A DNA stretch of 64,000 nt from NCBI GenBank assembly GCA_958450365.1, contig CAUEEP010000895.1, positions 475,001 through 539,000 on the forward strand, in the 5' to 3' direction. Under the pieces are notes generated by a model. The model was not told the DNA's origin. It saw only the letters and a program-made list of their open reading frames with translations, and searched no databases. Positions 1-11,162 of the stretch are shown here, piece by piece. Origin of the DNA: Mesorhabditis belari (lineage: Eukaryota; Nematoda; Chromadorea; Rhabditida; Rhabditidae). Positions within the stretch are counted from its first letter, which is position 1. Every line of letters begins with the position of its first letter. The position numbers were made by a program, and so were the translations under genes.

Positions 1-254
1 ACCTAGGTTTTTTAGAAGTGCGCGGTTATATGGCCCGCGCGCACCTTTGATGTTGGTAAAATTTTTCTTTTGTGTCAAATCATCAAGTGTTACATATCAT
101 TCGAAAGCATTTTTATGTGTTTAAACATGGCGGAAAGAATTTCCCGAAAAATTTGACTTTTTATTAGTTTTGTCCGATTTTATAATCTGGAATGCAGTTT
201 TTTCTGGTTCTGCGGTACTTGCAGATCTGGTATAGTCTAGAAAAAATTTATTCT
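1..254 (+). repeat. Left TIR of the transposon
   Basis: Inverted partner of 2359-2612. It starts with ACCTAGGTTTTTTAGAAG and ends in TAGAAAAAATTTATTCT. I see only scattered mismatches between the arms. Confidence 0.85.
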
Positions 255-317
255 ATTTATAAGCATGAATTAGACAAAAAAAGAATCACAATTGAACATT
301 AAGCAAAAAGGAGGAAA

Positions 318-2003
318 TTAAGATGTCATATTTCCATCATCATTGAGGAGAACAACATAACCGAGCCACTTGAGCGAGTTCATTAGTCGCTCTTCTGGTG
401 GTCCTGTCTTGTTTCGAGCAAATTCAGATTCTAGCCTGCTGTGAACTGCCTCAATGCCCTCTTCGGATGCATTTCCGATGAATTTATGCTCATGGACAAA
501 TGGGCCAAGATGTAAGAGTAGAGCATGGACCAGTACACTTTGTCCAAAACCACCAACTTTTTCTAGTTCATCGCAAAGAATCGCTGTTTGGCAGCAGTTT
601 CTGGCTTTTGAATGTTTGCCTTTGCAAGCCAAATCTTTTATTTCTTTATCCGAAAGAACACTTTTAGTGGTTGAAACCATTTGAGACCACTTGTTAAACT
701 CACGTAATGCAGAAATGACTACTTGATAGGAACGGGAGGAAGAAACGACTGCTAAATCCGAAATCACTGAGGATCGACAGAGATTCTTTATATCGTTTCC
801 GTTGAAACGAGCATAGATAATCCCATCACTCTTCCGATTCACATTCAACTTCCATTTTCGACAAACATCTTGGAAAGTCTGAGAGGACCCTTCGAGTTTC
901 ATCAATTGTTCAAAAGTTGGTTTCCAATCTTGATTTTTGCATGAAGTATTGGGGGAATTACCAAACTTCGAGAAACATTTAATAGATTTTCTTTTTTTGC
1001 CTGCAGACCTTTTACTTTTGAAATCATCGCTTCCACCGAAGGGTCACTCCGATCAGCATATTGTTGAAAATCAATTGAATCCTTATCAGCGGATGGTTTT
1101 TTTGTCAAACCTCTTGTTGCACCATAAACATCCAAACATCATCGCACAGGAAAGACCAAAATTGGTGTTCAAGAAAGATAGATCTCCACCGAGAAAAACC
1201 ATATATCCGGCTTGCACCAAAGTCTCAAAGTCTTTGCAAATTCCCTTTTCCTTCAGCGAGTCGTAAGAATCTGAACCTTCCCAAGCTTGTAATGGAAGAC
1301 AATTTCGAGACGAGCACGGTTTTTCGCAGCTCAGGAATGAAATAGTTGAAATAACTCGACCGTGTCCTTTATCGAGGGAAAAAATCAGCCGTTTTCCTCG
1401 CTCATCGAGCAGATCCAATCTTCTTCGCCGCTCTTCAACAGCTTTCAACACAGCTTCCAATCTTACTCCTTCATTGAGAACTATTTCATATCTGACAAAC
1501 TGGTCCAGAGTCTTCTTGGCCTTTTCGATAGTTCGTTGTGAGCCAATGGTTACTCCTTGGTTTGATTGAAGAAAATGGTTTACAGATAATAGTCCTTTAT
1601 TTGATAGATTGGCACTTTTTTTCATACCGAGTAGAGCTTCTGGAGTTGGAGGAGTCGGTGATTTGGTTTGAATATGTGAGGTTGAAGCAACAGAATCATC
1701 ATCGTTTTGCTTTGCTTTTGCCACATAGACGGCGTTTTGACGATTTTGCTCGGCTCTTTTCTTTTCATTATCTTTCAGAATCCTTGCCTCTAGTGCTCCT
1801 TTCAAATGTGCTTTCCGGTCGAATTCTTTTTCTTTTTGTTGATTGTCTGCGGATCGTGATGAGCTTTCTTCTTTTGATTGCACAGGATTTGCAGGCACTT
1901 TCCCACTTCGTAATCCGTGCATGTTGTTTTGATTCGTTTGGCGTCCATGTTCCAAGTTGCCACTTCTAGACTTTTTGGCTTCTGATGTTCGTCCCATCTG
2001 CAA
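318..2003 (-). pseudogene. Broken DDE-type transposase gene
   Basis: Three minus-strand frames cover the inside of the transposon (1086-2003, 902-1135, 318-905). The first has a basic, low-complexity N-terminal part, then IFSLDKG (candidate first catalytic Asp), and FLGGDLSFL (second Asp) followed about 18 residues later by CLWC. The last carries SEEGIEAVHSRL (candidate catalytic Glu with a trailing His). The order D, D, CxxC, E resembles RAG1/Transib/hAT-like transposases with a zinc-binding insertion; I cannot assign the superfamily. Frame 1 passes to frame 2 at a run of seven A (minus strand, near 1095-1101), which looks like an indel. A second frame change lies near 960-1040 and may be an indel or an intron. 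As read, this copy cannot make an intact enzyme. Confidence 0.65.
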
Positions 2004-2358
2004 ATTATAACTTTTGTTTTGAAAGTGTAGGAAATACGAATGTATGTAATAAGAAAAATAATAATAATAAGCTAATAATCAAAAAATAAATAATCGGGAA
2101 GCAAAATTGTCTGTAACTAAATGATTTTCTCCTGCGATTGACATTTATAACTTTATCATCTGTCATGCCTTTGGCATAGTAATTTATCGAGTAATTGTCC
2201 TACTATGCCTTTGGCATAGTAATTTATCGAGTAATTGTCAAGGCTGTATTTGGCTGTGCACCTGGGTTGCCTACCCGAAATTGACAAATACTCTCAATTT
2301 CAACTTTCCTGGAATTGTAACTCTTTCTTCAAAAAAAATTGCGTTTTTCACTTTTTTT

Positions 2359-2612
2359 AGAATAAATTTTTTCTAGACTATACCAGATCTGCAAGTACCG
2401 CAGAACCAGAAAAAACTGCATTCCAGATTATAAAATCGGACAAAACTAATAAAAAGTCAAATTTTTCGGGAAATTCTTTCCGCCATGTTTAAACACATAA
2501 AAATGCTTTCGAATGATATATAACACTTGATGATTTGACACAAAAGAAAAATTTTACCAACATCAAAGGTGCGCGCGGGCCATATAACCGCGCACTTCTA
2601 AAAAACCTAGGT
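2359..2612 (-). repeat. Right TIR of the transposon
   Basis: Inverted partner of 1-254. It ends in AAAAAACCTAGGT at 2600-2612. Confidence 0.85.
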
Positions 2613-2749
2613 TTCGGAGCTCGCGTTTCCATTGACCAAAAAACAAAATTAAAAAACAATTCCCGACCAACTTTTTGCGTAGAATTCAGAAATTTGCTTT
2701 TTGAGCCTAGTTTATCAGCTAGATTTTCGTGAAAAAATTATTTTGACTT

Positions 2750-2905
2750 TTCGGCGCCGAATATGGAAAAAATTTCATGGAAAAATAGAATTCCACAAAA
2801 ACTCAATTCAGCATTTTGAAAGAGCGTGAAAAGAGCTATTGAATGACATATAACACTTTATGGTTCGATGAAATATGAAATTTCACTAACATCAAAGTCG
2901 CCGCC
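2750..2905 (-). repeat. Divergent second copy of TIR sequence just outside the transposon
   Basis: Just beyond the right TIR the sequence GAATGACATATAACACTT, then ATGAAATATGAAATTTCACTAACATC (given here only in outline) and TCAAAGTCGCCGCC parallels the TIR stretch at 2512-2572 base for base with many substitutions. It looks like a relic of an older, related element. Confidence 0.5.
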
Positions 2906-4190
2906 TTTAATTCTGAAATTTTGGATGATGCTTTTCGGATCATTTTATTTTTTCCGTTCATTTTTGGGCCTAACTTAAAATTTGTAGTGTTCGGATTTTT
3001 GATTTAAAGAAAAAAAAAATTTACACAGGGGTGTAATCGATGTGCTTGGTCCCGCTCTTGGTTTTGATTTTTTTTTTCTTTAGATTTAATGTTTTCTCAT
3101 GTCCCAGTGAGTGAAAAGCGCTCTTTAAAGCTTACTTTCGATGTATGTGATCCGGAAAGGAAAGCTCAACGGGAAGTTCGTGCTTTTCCCTAGTAAGTTT
3201 TCCCGTTCAAACAGTTCCCTAGTGAAATCGGCTGTAAAAGGTTTTTTCTTTTCTGATTTATTTTGATTTGTTATCGTTATCGTTTTGATTTTATAGTTAT
3301 GAAATGTTGAAATGAAGAATCTTGCAAGTACAAGGCCTCAAAAGCGCTTAGACTTAGAAGCTGATTTTATTTGTTTCGAAAAGGATGGCTATTTCGTGTA
3401 AAAGCTAATCGATGTGCTCGTTTTTTGGAGCTTTTTGGCCTCGATTTGCCTCAAGAAAATCGGCTAAATTCTCTAGTTATTCGAGTTTTCTCTTTGAAAA
3501 CCGAAAGGAGGCAAAAGCAAAGGGATTTTTCTACTGAATTTACTGATAAGAGATTTTTTTTCAAAAAGAACTCCTGGGAAAAGACGATTTGTGTCAATAA
3601 ATTATCAAAATTGAATTTTTTTTTTGAAAGAAATATGTGAAAAATGAGATACTTTACTTATTTTCTCATTTTTTGCCTTTTAAATCACTTTTCTGACTCA
3701 ATATTGGATGGAGATGGGGGTAATTTTGAAATTTTGAATTAATCCCTTCTAACTTTTGAACATTACATCCTTTCACCCGAGAAACTATTGATAAAACGAT
3801 TATCGATATTTATCGATTATAAATTATCTATTGTAAACATTTTAAAGAATGAAAATTGAATTTGAATCTACGAAAAAAGATCTAGATAATCTAGATCTAG
3901 ATATGTAGATAAAAATGAGGAATGCGAGATTTTCACTGGTCAAGACGATCCAAGCACCGAGAATCTCATGATCGCTATATATCCACAAAATTTGGACAAC
4001 GTCACACTAATAAATGTAAATTTTTATAACTTGGATCATAGATTTTATAGTTTTGTATACAAAACTAAGAAAAAGATTTGAAAATGGGGCAGGTCAAAAA
4101 CTCGTGCACCGACACGAACCAGCAAAACACTTGGTCCCTTTAATCCAGAGGGATCTAATTGCCAGTCGCAACTAGAGCAGAAGAAAAGAG
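2906..4190. other. Intergenic stretch, no gene seen
   Basis: AT-rich sequence with homopolymer runs. A short open frame at 3371-3640 has no recognisable domain and biased composition. I see no splice-consistent gene here, although the missing first exon of the lectin gene downstream could lie in it. Confidence 0.5.
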
Positions 4191-4193
4191 TTT

Positions 4194-4266
4194 TGACTTG
4201 GCGGGACTCGAACCCGCGATCTTTCGCTTACCAGCCTAACGCGCTAACCATGACACCACAGGGCTC
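4194..4266 (-). pseudogene. Decayed tRNA-like sequence, anticodon loop CTGGTAA (Thr GGT)
   Basis: The reverse complement has an A box (TGGTGTCATGGTTAGCGCG), an anticodon loop CTGGTAA and a good T arm (GCGGG TTCGAGT CCCGC). The anticodon stem and the acceptor stem do not pair, so it is a pseudogene or tRNA-derived repeat rather than a working tRNA. Confidence 0.6.
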
Positions 4267-4451
4267 TTGTTTCGCCTACTTTAGAGGGAGTTAAGTTCCC
4301 TCCTCTCTCGACGAGGACGGTTCCACACGATTTGTCTATAGACCTAGCGTGCTAGGTTTGAAGACCTTAGCTAGCATTGCAGAGCCCTTTGCAGAGCCCT
4401 AGCATTGCAGAGCCCTTCCGTGGTCGCCAGTTGAAACTAGGATCAAAAAGT

Positions 4452-4516
4452 CGAACCGGAACTCGAACCGGCGATCTTTCACTTACCAGGCACTTCTAAC
4501 CATTACACCATAACGC
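4452..4516 (-). pseudogene. Second decayed tRNA-like sequence related to the one 250 bp upstream
   Basis: The reverse complement has GGTGTAATGGTTAG, the same loop CTGGTAA and a T arm around GGTTCGAGTTCC. Flanks share the words ACTCCAGAGGGATTTAAG and GAGGGAGTTAAG with the first copy, so the pair arose by local duplication. Stems are degenerate. Confidence 0.55.
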
Positions 4517-4595
4517 ATTTAATCTCCCTTACTCCAGAGGGATTTAAGAGGGTTACTCTTCTCGAAATCAGGTAAAATTTTTCAAATCCTTTCAG

Positions 4596-7500
4596 GTAAA
4601 ATCCTTCATTGAGAGCTGGCTTCAACTTTACAAGGGTGGGAAAGCAAATTTCGCGTTCGCTTTTGTTGGTTTGTTGATTTTGATATTAGTCTTGATACTG
4701 ACAAGTAAAGAAATTGCTGATTTTTTAAACGAAATAGAAAACAGAACGAAAAACTGATCAGCTCTAGTTTGCTGATTGAAATGAAGAGCCTCCAGTCGGG
4801 CCTTGTAGGCCAGACTCAGTGCCAGGGTTGACCGGATCTGGATTTAGATCTCTACGAAAGAATAGAAAGAATGACACTACTAAACGCCTACCCAACGGTA
4901 CTATAAACTTGTTCAGAATGCACAGAAAGTCAAAAATGCCAAACGACTTTCACGGAGCCGTCAAAAGTCGTGAAACGCTCGTGTTCCTCAATTGATTGGT
5001 TTGAAGCGGACGAGGGATTTTCCTTTCTCCACTGCATCGTCATTCATCCAACTGGTTAGAGTGCTTTTAAACTCAACAATTATCTACAATATCTATAATA
5101 TCTACAATATTCCAGTATTGACTGTTCTTTCAACAATCGACGCCACGAATCTTGACTGTGGTCGAGTGCAAGAGGATCGATGCGCGATTCTCGAAGATTT
5201 TCTGCATCGTTTTCAACCAGTCATCCGAACAAATCTCACCGAATACACGTACCGTAAATACTGTAATAGTACCCCACCCCCATAATGACGATGCGGAGTG
5301 TTGCGTAGTCTAGCTTTGAACGAGTTTTTCTCTACACTGGTTTAAGCTAAAATCTTCGTTTTGGTATCAAAAAATAGCCCTGAATTTCAGCTATTTTTTG
5401 ATACCTAAACGAGCATTGTAGCATAAACTAGTGTCGAGAAAAACTCGTTCAAAGCTAGACTACGCAACGCTCCGCATCGTCATTATGGGGGTTGGGTACT
5501 ATTACAGTATTTACATACAGAATGTAAGTACCGTAAATACTGTAATAGTTTTTGATACCAAAGCGCGCATTCTAGTACCCCACCCCCATAATGTGGAGTG
5601 TTGCGTAGTCTAGCTTTGAACGAGTTTTTCTCGACACTGGTTTATGCTAAAAACCTCGTTTTGGTATCAAAAAATAGCCCTGACTTTCAGCTTTTTTTTG
5701 ATACTAAAGACGCATTTTTTGAAAGTACGGGTGCTTTGAAAAAAAATGAAATACTAAAAAATTTTTGCGACTACGCGACTGTACGAGGGGGTGGGGTCCA
5801 ATTACAGTATTTACGGTAGTAAAATGACTCAAATTGTAAATGAGATTTTTTTTCAGATTCCTTTCCAATCTGAAGGACCAAATCCCGTTGATTACAAAAA
5901 ATCGACTTGATTTGACAACTGTTATCTTCTTTGCGCCTTACAAGTGAGGTTTTCAAAGTCGAGATTTACTAGATGATTTTCTAAAGCAAGCTCCAGTTAC
6001 CGTACTCATAAATTGTCCTATAAATTGACCCATAAACTGTCCCATAAATTTCAGCCATTTCTCTCAGTTATCCTACCCTAAAGTGTGATCTTGTGTCCAG
6101 TTACCGTATCCCATTCATTTCCTCATTTACCCTAGCTCTAAAGTGTGATCTTGAGCTCTATTTATCGTATACTTTTCTCTAGTTTACAGTATTGATTTCC
6201 AGCGAAACGGTAGTCGCCGATCTGTCAACGGATCCGAAAATCAAAGCGCTCATTGATTCGTATCAAACTTTCGTGATGATTAGCATAAAGGAACCGAATA
6301 CGACAATGATCTATGCACCAAGGTAAGCCGTTGAATACAATAAATAATCCAATAAACAGTTCAATAAATAATCCAATAAATAATCCAATAAATAATCCAA
6401 TAAAAAGTCCAATACAAAGTCCAATACAAAGTCCAATACTAGTCCAATACTAGTCCAATACAAAGTCCAATAAAAAGTCCAATACTAGCCCAATACAAAG
6501 TCCAATACTAGTCCAGTACAAAGTCCAATAAAAAGTCCAATACTAGTCCAATACTAGCCCAATACAAAGTCCAATACTAGTCCAGTACAAAGTCCAATAC
6601 AAAGTCCAATACTAGTCCAATACTAGTCCAATACAAAGTCCAATAAAAAGTCCAATACTAGTCCAATACTAGTCCAATACAAAGTCCAATAAAAAGTCCA
6701 ATAAAAAGTCCAATACAAAGTCCAATAAACTCCAATAAACTCCAATAAACTTTAGCCCAAACTCGTCAACAAGATCGAAAGAATTGTGCGTTGATATGTC
6801 GGATTTAACGAAAAACTCTGTCGATGTCGGTCAGGCGATCATCCAGGCAACTCAGGGAATCGTACCAGGTAAGATATCGATCCTGGGCTACGGTAGCATA
6901 TCCAACAACACAGCCATTGACCAGCCACCGTCACAGCCAAATATGTGACCGTCTTTGTGCGCTTTGTGCGCTCGTGTGATCGCTCTTCATCTAGCAAACC
7001 GCTTCGGTATAGATCCAACTGTTTAGATCGTTTCAAATGTTTCGCCGATTCGACAACTGGCTCAGCAAGCAGTACGACGAGTACGAGCAAGGCGACAACC
7101 AAAGCATTCACAACAAATATGATTACAACTACTAATAATATGGGTACAACTGGTGGAATCATTGAAACCACAACTGAAGCCAGTCAAACGACAGAGAACA
7201 TGCAAACAAGTAGTGAAAGCACTGAGACTACGTCAACATCGACTAGAAATGATGAGGTGAGAATTTCAGGTTCTAGAATACTCTCAGTAAAGTAAAAGGC
7301 TCATTTTCTTACTATCCTACTTAACAAAGTCGGAACTAGGGCAAAAAATACGTTAAACCAATTCAATCTTGCCTTCCAGCTGGTCTGGAATTCAATCTTG
7401 CCTTCCAGCTGGTCGGAATTCAATCTTGCCTTCCAGCTGGTCTGGAATTCAACTTGCCTCTAGCTGGCTTGGAATCAATCTTGCCTCCAGCTGGTCTGGA

Positions 7501-10483
7501 ATTCAATCTTGCCTTCTAGCTGGCTTGGAATTCAATCTTGCCTTCCAGCTGGTCTGGAATTCAATCTTGCCTTCTAGCTGGCTTGGAATTCAATCTTGCC
7601 TTCCAGCTGGTCTGGAATTCAATCTTGCCGTTAGAATTGTTCTAATCTAAACCTAAAACATTGACCTAAAACATGGAATTTACCTCTTTTAAATTAAACA
7701 TGGAATTTACCAACTTTAACTCTGTTAAAGTCAGATTTAAATCTAGCTTCTAGCTTAGGTCTTTTTATGATCAGTAAAGCCATGCTTGCAGTAAAGCCAG
7801 GCTTGCAGTAAAGCCAGGCTTGCAGTAAAGCCAGGCTTGCAGTAAAGCTAGGCCAGGCAAGTCCAGAATTCAGGTCAACATCTGGATAGTTACAGTTTTC
7901 TACTTTGATCGAAGTTTATTTTTTTTTGTAGACAACAACTACCACGTCCACCTCATGCTATGGTGTCCAACCAAATGAATGTTCTTGCGAGCCGACGAGT
8001 TTGTGGAATGATTTGGTTGTTGTGATTGATCGATCGAATGAGATAGGAGAGAAGGATTTTGATGCGGTGAGGTTACGGTAGCTTTTCAGAAAAACCATTT
8101 TAAAAGCATCTCAATTTCTAGACCGTCTCAGCAATTAAAACAATCCTTTTCGGCACATCAATCGGTCAACGCGATGAGAATGAGACTCAACTCGGGGTCG
8201 TTCTTTACGATCTCAAGGTTGAACTTTTTTTGGCTTAGGCTACAGATGATCTATCTACAGATTTTAGGCTCAATTAGTTGCTGATCTCACTGAGTACAAG
8301 AATCGAGATGATATGATGAAAGCAAAGTGGCCATACTCGGGTGGAGATGGCACGAATTTGGCTGAGTGAGGTTTTATCAAAGAATCCTTTGTTCTTCTCA
8401 TGATTAGGCTTAGAAATCGGTTCGTTTTTAACTGATGTTTCTAATCTTGAGCCAGCTTGGAACTGATCTAGCTAGTCCAGTTTCAGCCTTAGCCATAGCC
8501 TTAGCCATAGCCTTAGCCATAGCCTTAACCTTAGCCTGTGCAACACTGTGTTGCATATCAAGCTCTTTATGTATCTAAGTAAAACCTACATTCAGTCTTT
8601 CAGTGGCTTGGATATGGCGATTGACATTCTGGCTGCTGATATGAGAAGCGCTTCTCGACAAGTGATTCTGCTCATCACATCCGTTTACCATTGGCAAGAG
8701 TCAGTTTTGGTTTTGGTTTTCGGAAAGTTTACTTAAGAAAGGCTACGTTAAGAAAAGCTACGCTAAGAAAGGTAACGGTCTTTTTCTAGAGTCTCAGCTT
8801 TCTAAAGAATCCCTTAAGTTATCAACTAGATTAGAAAAGGTCGTAGTACCTTTTACCCTCAATTCTTCCATTTTCAGCGGTTTCGAGGATCCAATCAAGG
8901 CAGCTACTGGTTTCAAAGATGATGGTGGACTCATCATTACATTGGGTTTGAAAATTTGATCATTTTCTAGATAACAAGAATTATTTAGGTATTGGTGGGC
9001 TTCACGGAAAGGTAAACGAAACCCTTCGCAATGTGAGCAGTCCCGGTTTCTTTATTCAACTCAAATCAATAAACTCGTTGACAGAAAACACGACTCGAGA
9101 TGAGATTTATCGATTGTTTTGTGATGGTAAGGGATCAGGCTTTGAAAAGTTACTAATTTTTACATTACAAATCTCTCGACTATTGTATTGAAATAGAAAT
9201 TTGCAGCCAATTGCTTTTGTCCGGGTCAACTCGACGAGATCACAGAAGATCGTTTTAGTCCTGTTTCAACCACTCAACGAGAGAGTGTCCCTGATGGGGG
9301 ATGTTTCTTTGTGAGTCATTCTAGAAGTACAAACATGTTTTAGCCCAAGTTTGTTGTCTGTAAGATACCGTAAAAACTCTAGAAGTGCCCCTATAGGAGT
9401 GTCGAAGTTTACACTCAAAAAGCCGCTCATATCTCGTCGCAGAAACAAGCAAAGATATGAGCGTTTTTTTGAGAGTAAACTTAGACTACGCGACACTCCT
9501 ATTGGGGGCTTTTCGAGTTTTATGGTACTCATTGTTATAATTGTTACAATTGTCACAATTGTTACAATTATTATAATCAGTATCCAAATATCGGATCAGT
9601 AATTAGTGCAGATGAAAGCAAAAGGCTAGAAGCGAGGTTCAAGCAATACAGGGACTAGCAGAAAAGCTGGCTCCTGGCCTCGTCTAGTCTGATCTTGAAA
9701 ATTACAATCAAACCTGGACCAAGTCTGGCCAGGATCAAGCCAGGACCAAGCCAGGACCAAGTCTGGCTAGGGCCAAGTCTGGCTAGGACCAAGCCAGGAC
9801 CAAGTCTGGCTAGAACCAAGCCAGTCTTGGCTTCTAGTGTGCCTAGGGACTTGCAAACAAAGATAGACCAGGCCTATAATTAGAGGCCCTTGTCTGACCT
9901 GACTCGAATTGCCTGCAATTCATTTAGTTTCTGTGCTCAAATCCTTTTCCAGGACTCAAGTCTTCCCTCATCACAAATCCTTGTCGAGCGAACATGTAAA
10001 ACAATGGAGGTGGCTGTCAACAAATCGATGACAGCAATGCCTAAATATTCGAATCAACAAGCACATATTCTACGCGCACAACAATTCAATATTACCTATT
10101 GGGTGGCATTAAATTCGACAAATGGCTTTTGGAAATGGAATGATGGGACGGCTTTTGTGAGTTACGGAGAATTTGTATTGTACGAATTAAAAATTTAAGA
10201 AATTCTCGAGTAGTCTTGTACTCTTAATAAATACTAAGTGCAATTTTAAAAAAGTATTTCTTTACCTCGAAGTCTTTAGTGTGGTGCTGAGGTGCAATTC
10301 GACGATAAATCACCGGCCGACGCGCACTACGCCGTGCTACAATGGACAGATGATGGTGAGCTTTCTCTTGTCTTGCTTATCTACTCAGTGCCCAGGTGCA
10401 ATCGTCTTTAAAGCAAGAGATCTTGATGCTTCGGCTTTTTTTGCTTGCCAGGCGCCTCCATGCTCAAGCAAAAATTATTGTAA
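4596..10483 (+). CDS. vWA plus C-type-lectin-domain protein (CLEC-like), 5' end not found
   Basis: Exons that join in phase: 4596-4704, 4926-5054, 5116-5248, 6203-6322, 6756-6868, 7027-7256, 7932-8066, 8122-8217, 8268-8365, 8604-8699, 8878-8945, 8989-9126, 9207-9310, 9953-10156, 10280-10355, then an uncertain last exon from 10452. The first exon seen encodes a membrane segment (NFAFAFVGLLILILVLIL), suggesting a type II anchor. A Cys-containing region follows, then a Thr/Ser-rich mucin-like stalk (7027-7256). The vWA domain runs from LVVVIDRSNE to about LFCDANC. Its MIDAS is degenerate (DRSNE instead of DxSxS), but GGDGTNLADG keeps the Thr. The C-type lectin domain includes YWVALNSTNGFWKWNDGTAF and HYAVLQWTDDG. 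vWA-CTLD proteins are typical nematode extracellular or immune-type proteins. The start codon is missing, and the C-terminus is doubtful: in phase it reads GASMLKQKLL then stop, whereas another frame reads APPCSSKNYCK, closer to a CTLD end. Confidence 0.8.
5250..5520. mobile_element. Palindromic MITE, family B, copy 1
   Basis: Starts TACCGTAAATACTGTAATAG and has long internal complementarity: GAACGAGTTTTTCTC pairs with GAGAAAAACTCGTTC, and AAAAAATAGC with GCTATTTTTT. The right end is degraded (ATTACAGTATTTAC, then ATACAG). It begins at intron position +2 of the lectin gene. Confidence 0.8.
5529..5818. mobile_element. Palindromic MITE, family B, copy 2
   Basis: Flanked by TA on both sides with ends TACCGTAAATACTG and CAGTATTTACGGTA. 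The left part carries an extra, rearranged segment (TTTTTGATACCAAAGCGCGC). It lies 8 bp after copy 1 in the same intron. Confidence 0.8.
6335..6752 (+). repeat. Tandem repeat of 11-13 bp units (TCCAATACAAAG / TCCAATACTAG)
   Basis: Many short units (AATAATCCAATAA, AGTCCAATACAA, TAGTCCAATACT) fill the intron between exons 6203-6322 and 6756-6868 of the lectin gene. Confidence 0.85.
7366..7632 (+). repeat. Minisatellite, about 29-30-bp units (GGAATTCAATCTTGCCTTCC)
   Basis: About nine imperfect copies of a unit starting GGAATTCAATCTTGCCTTCC and continuing AGCTGGTCT or AGCTGGCTT, in an intron of the lectin gene. Confidence 0.85.
7785..7862 (+). repeat. Tandem repeat, 17-bp unit AGTAAAGCCAGGCTTGC
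   Basis: Four to five copies in the intron before exon 7932-8066. Confidence 0.8.
9366..9527. mobile_element. Palindromic MITE, family C, short copy
   Basis: Starts TACCGTAAAAACTCTA and has inverted arms (AGTTTACACTCAAAAAG with TTTTTTTGAGAGTAAACTT; GATATGAG with CTCATATC). The ends are diverged from the longer copy at 43645-44061. It sits in an intron of the lectin gene. Confidence 0.65.
9700..9832 (+). repeat. Imperfect tandem repeat of GGACCAAG / TCTGGCTAGG words
   Basis: Short alternating words (ACCAAGTCTGGCTAG, ACCAAGCCAGG) in the intron before the lectin-domain exon 9953-10156. Confidence 0.7.
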
Positions 10484-11162
10484 ACCGAAAGGGAATCGAC
10501 GAAAGTACAGAAGAAGAGAAAGACTTTAGAATTAGAATTTCTTTTCATCTAATAATAGAATTGGTGTCAATTCTTTGTGATTCAATGCTCTGTTATGTTT
10601 GCAATCTTCTTGCAATTCTTGAAAATCGAAAGAAAATTTTTCTGAAAATCGGAAACCCTTCTGGGTTACACCAAACACAATTTGCCAGAAAGCGTGCGTT
10701 TATCGTAGAGCACAAAGTACAAGACTTGAACACTGATTTCTGATCTCTGCTCTCACAAAAGAAACTGGTAAATCGTCTAACTGGTTGGAGATTGAACAGA
10801 TCATTGAACAGATCAAAAGGCTGCACTCTTCAACAGATCTCCAACAGCTCTCCCACAGATCTCCAGCAGATCTCCCACAGATCTCCAGCAGATCTCCCAC
10901 AGATCTCCAACAGATCTCCAACAGATCTCCAACAGATCTCCAACAGATCTCCAACAGATCAAGAAATGACGTCACTCCATTGAATTGATCGATTATCAGA
11001 CACAAAAACAAATATGACAGAATGTTGGGGATAAGCTGGAATTATAGAGAAATCTCGGGGTTCAATTGATAAAGAATTCGATGAATTGAGGCGGAAAGGA
11101 GCTGATTTCATCCCATTGTTCAGTTCTGGTAAAAGGAAATTTCTTTAAACCCTCAAAACCTA
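10484..11162. other. Spacer between lectin gene and first saposin-like gene
   Basis: Holds one 11-bp minisatellite array (10820-10966) and a copy of the dispersed motif GAGCACAAAGTAC near 10709. No gene is seen beyond the uncertain lectin 3' end. Confidence 0.5.
10820..10966 (+). repeat. 11-bp minisatellite, unit CAGATCTCCAA (with CAG/CCC variants)
   Basis: About 12 units written AGATCTCCAACAG or AGATCTCCAGCAG. The array at 11250-11488 is the reverse complement of the same unit. Confidence 0.85.

Larger units (their letters stand above)
1..2612. mobile_element. DNA transposon with 254-bp terminal inverted repeats
   Basis: The first 254 bases are almost exactly the reverse complement of 2359-2612. 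Both outer ends read ACCTAGGTTTTTTAGAAGTG inward, which contains the palindrome CCTAGG. Between them lies a rightward-to-leftward reading frame with transposase motifs. The element could extend left of the window because the repeat is already perfect at base 1, so the target-site duplication cannot be scored. Long TIRs plus a single DDE transposase indicate a cut-and-paste element. The near identity of the two arms suggests recent movement. Confidence 0.85.

Noticed and set aside
4194..4266. Functional tRNA-Thr gene
   Set aside because: Acceptor and anticodon stems do not pair, although the loop and T arm look right.
10396..10743. Frame starting MLRLFLLARRLHA as a signal-peptide exon of the saposin-like gene
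   Set aside because: The exon at 11163-11216 gives a better signal peptide, an in-phase donor and the correct junction to the saposin-like domain.
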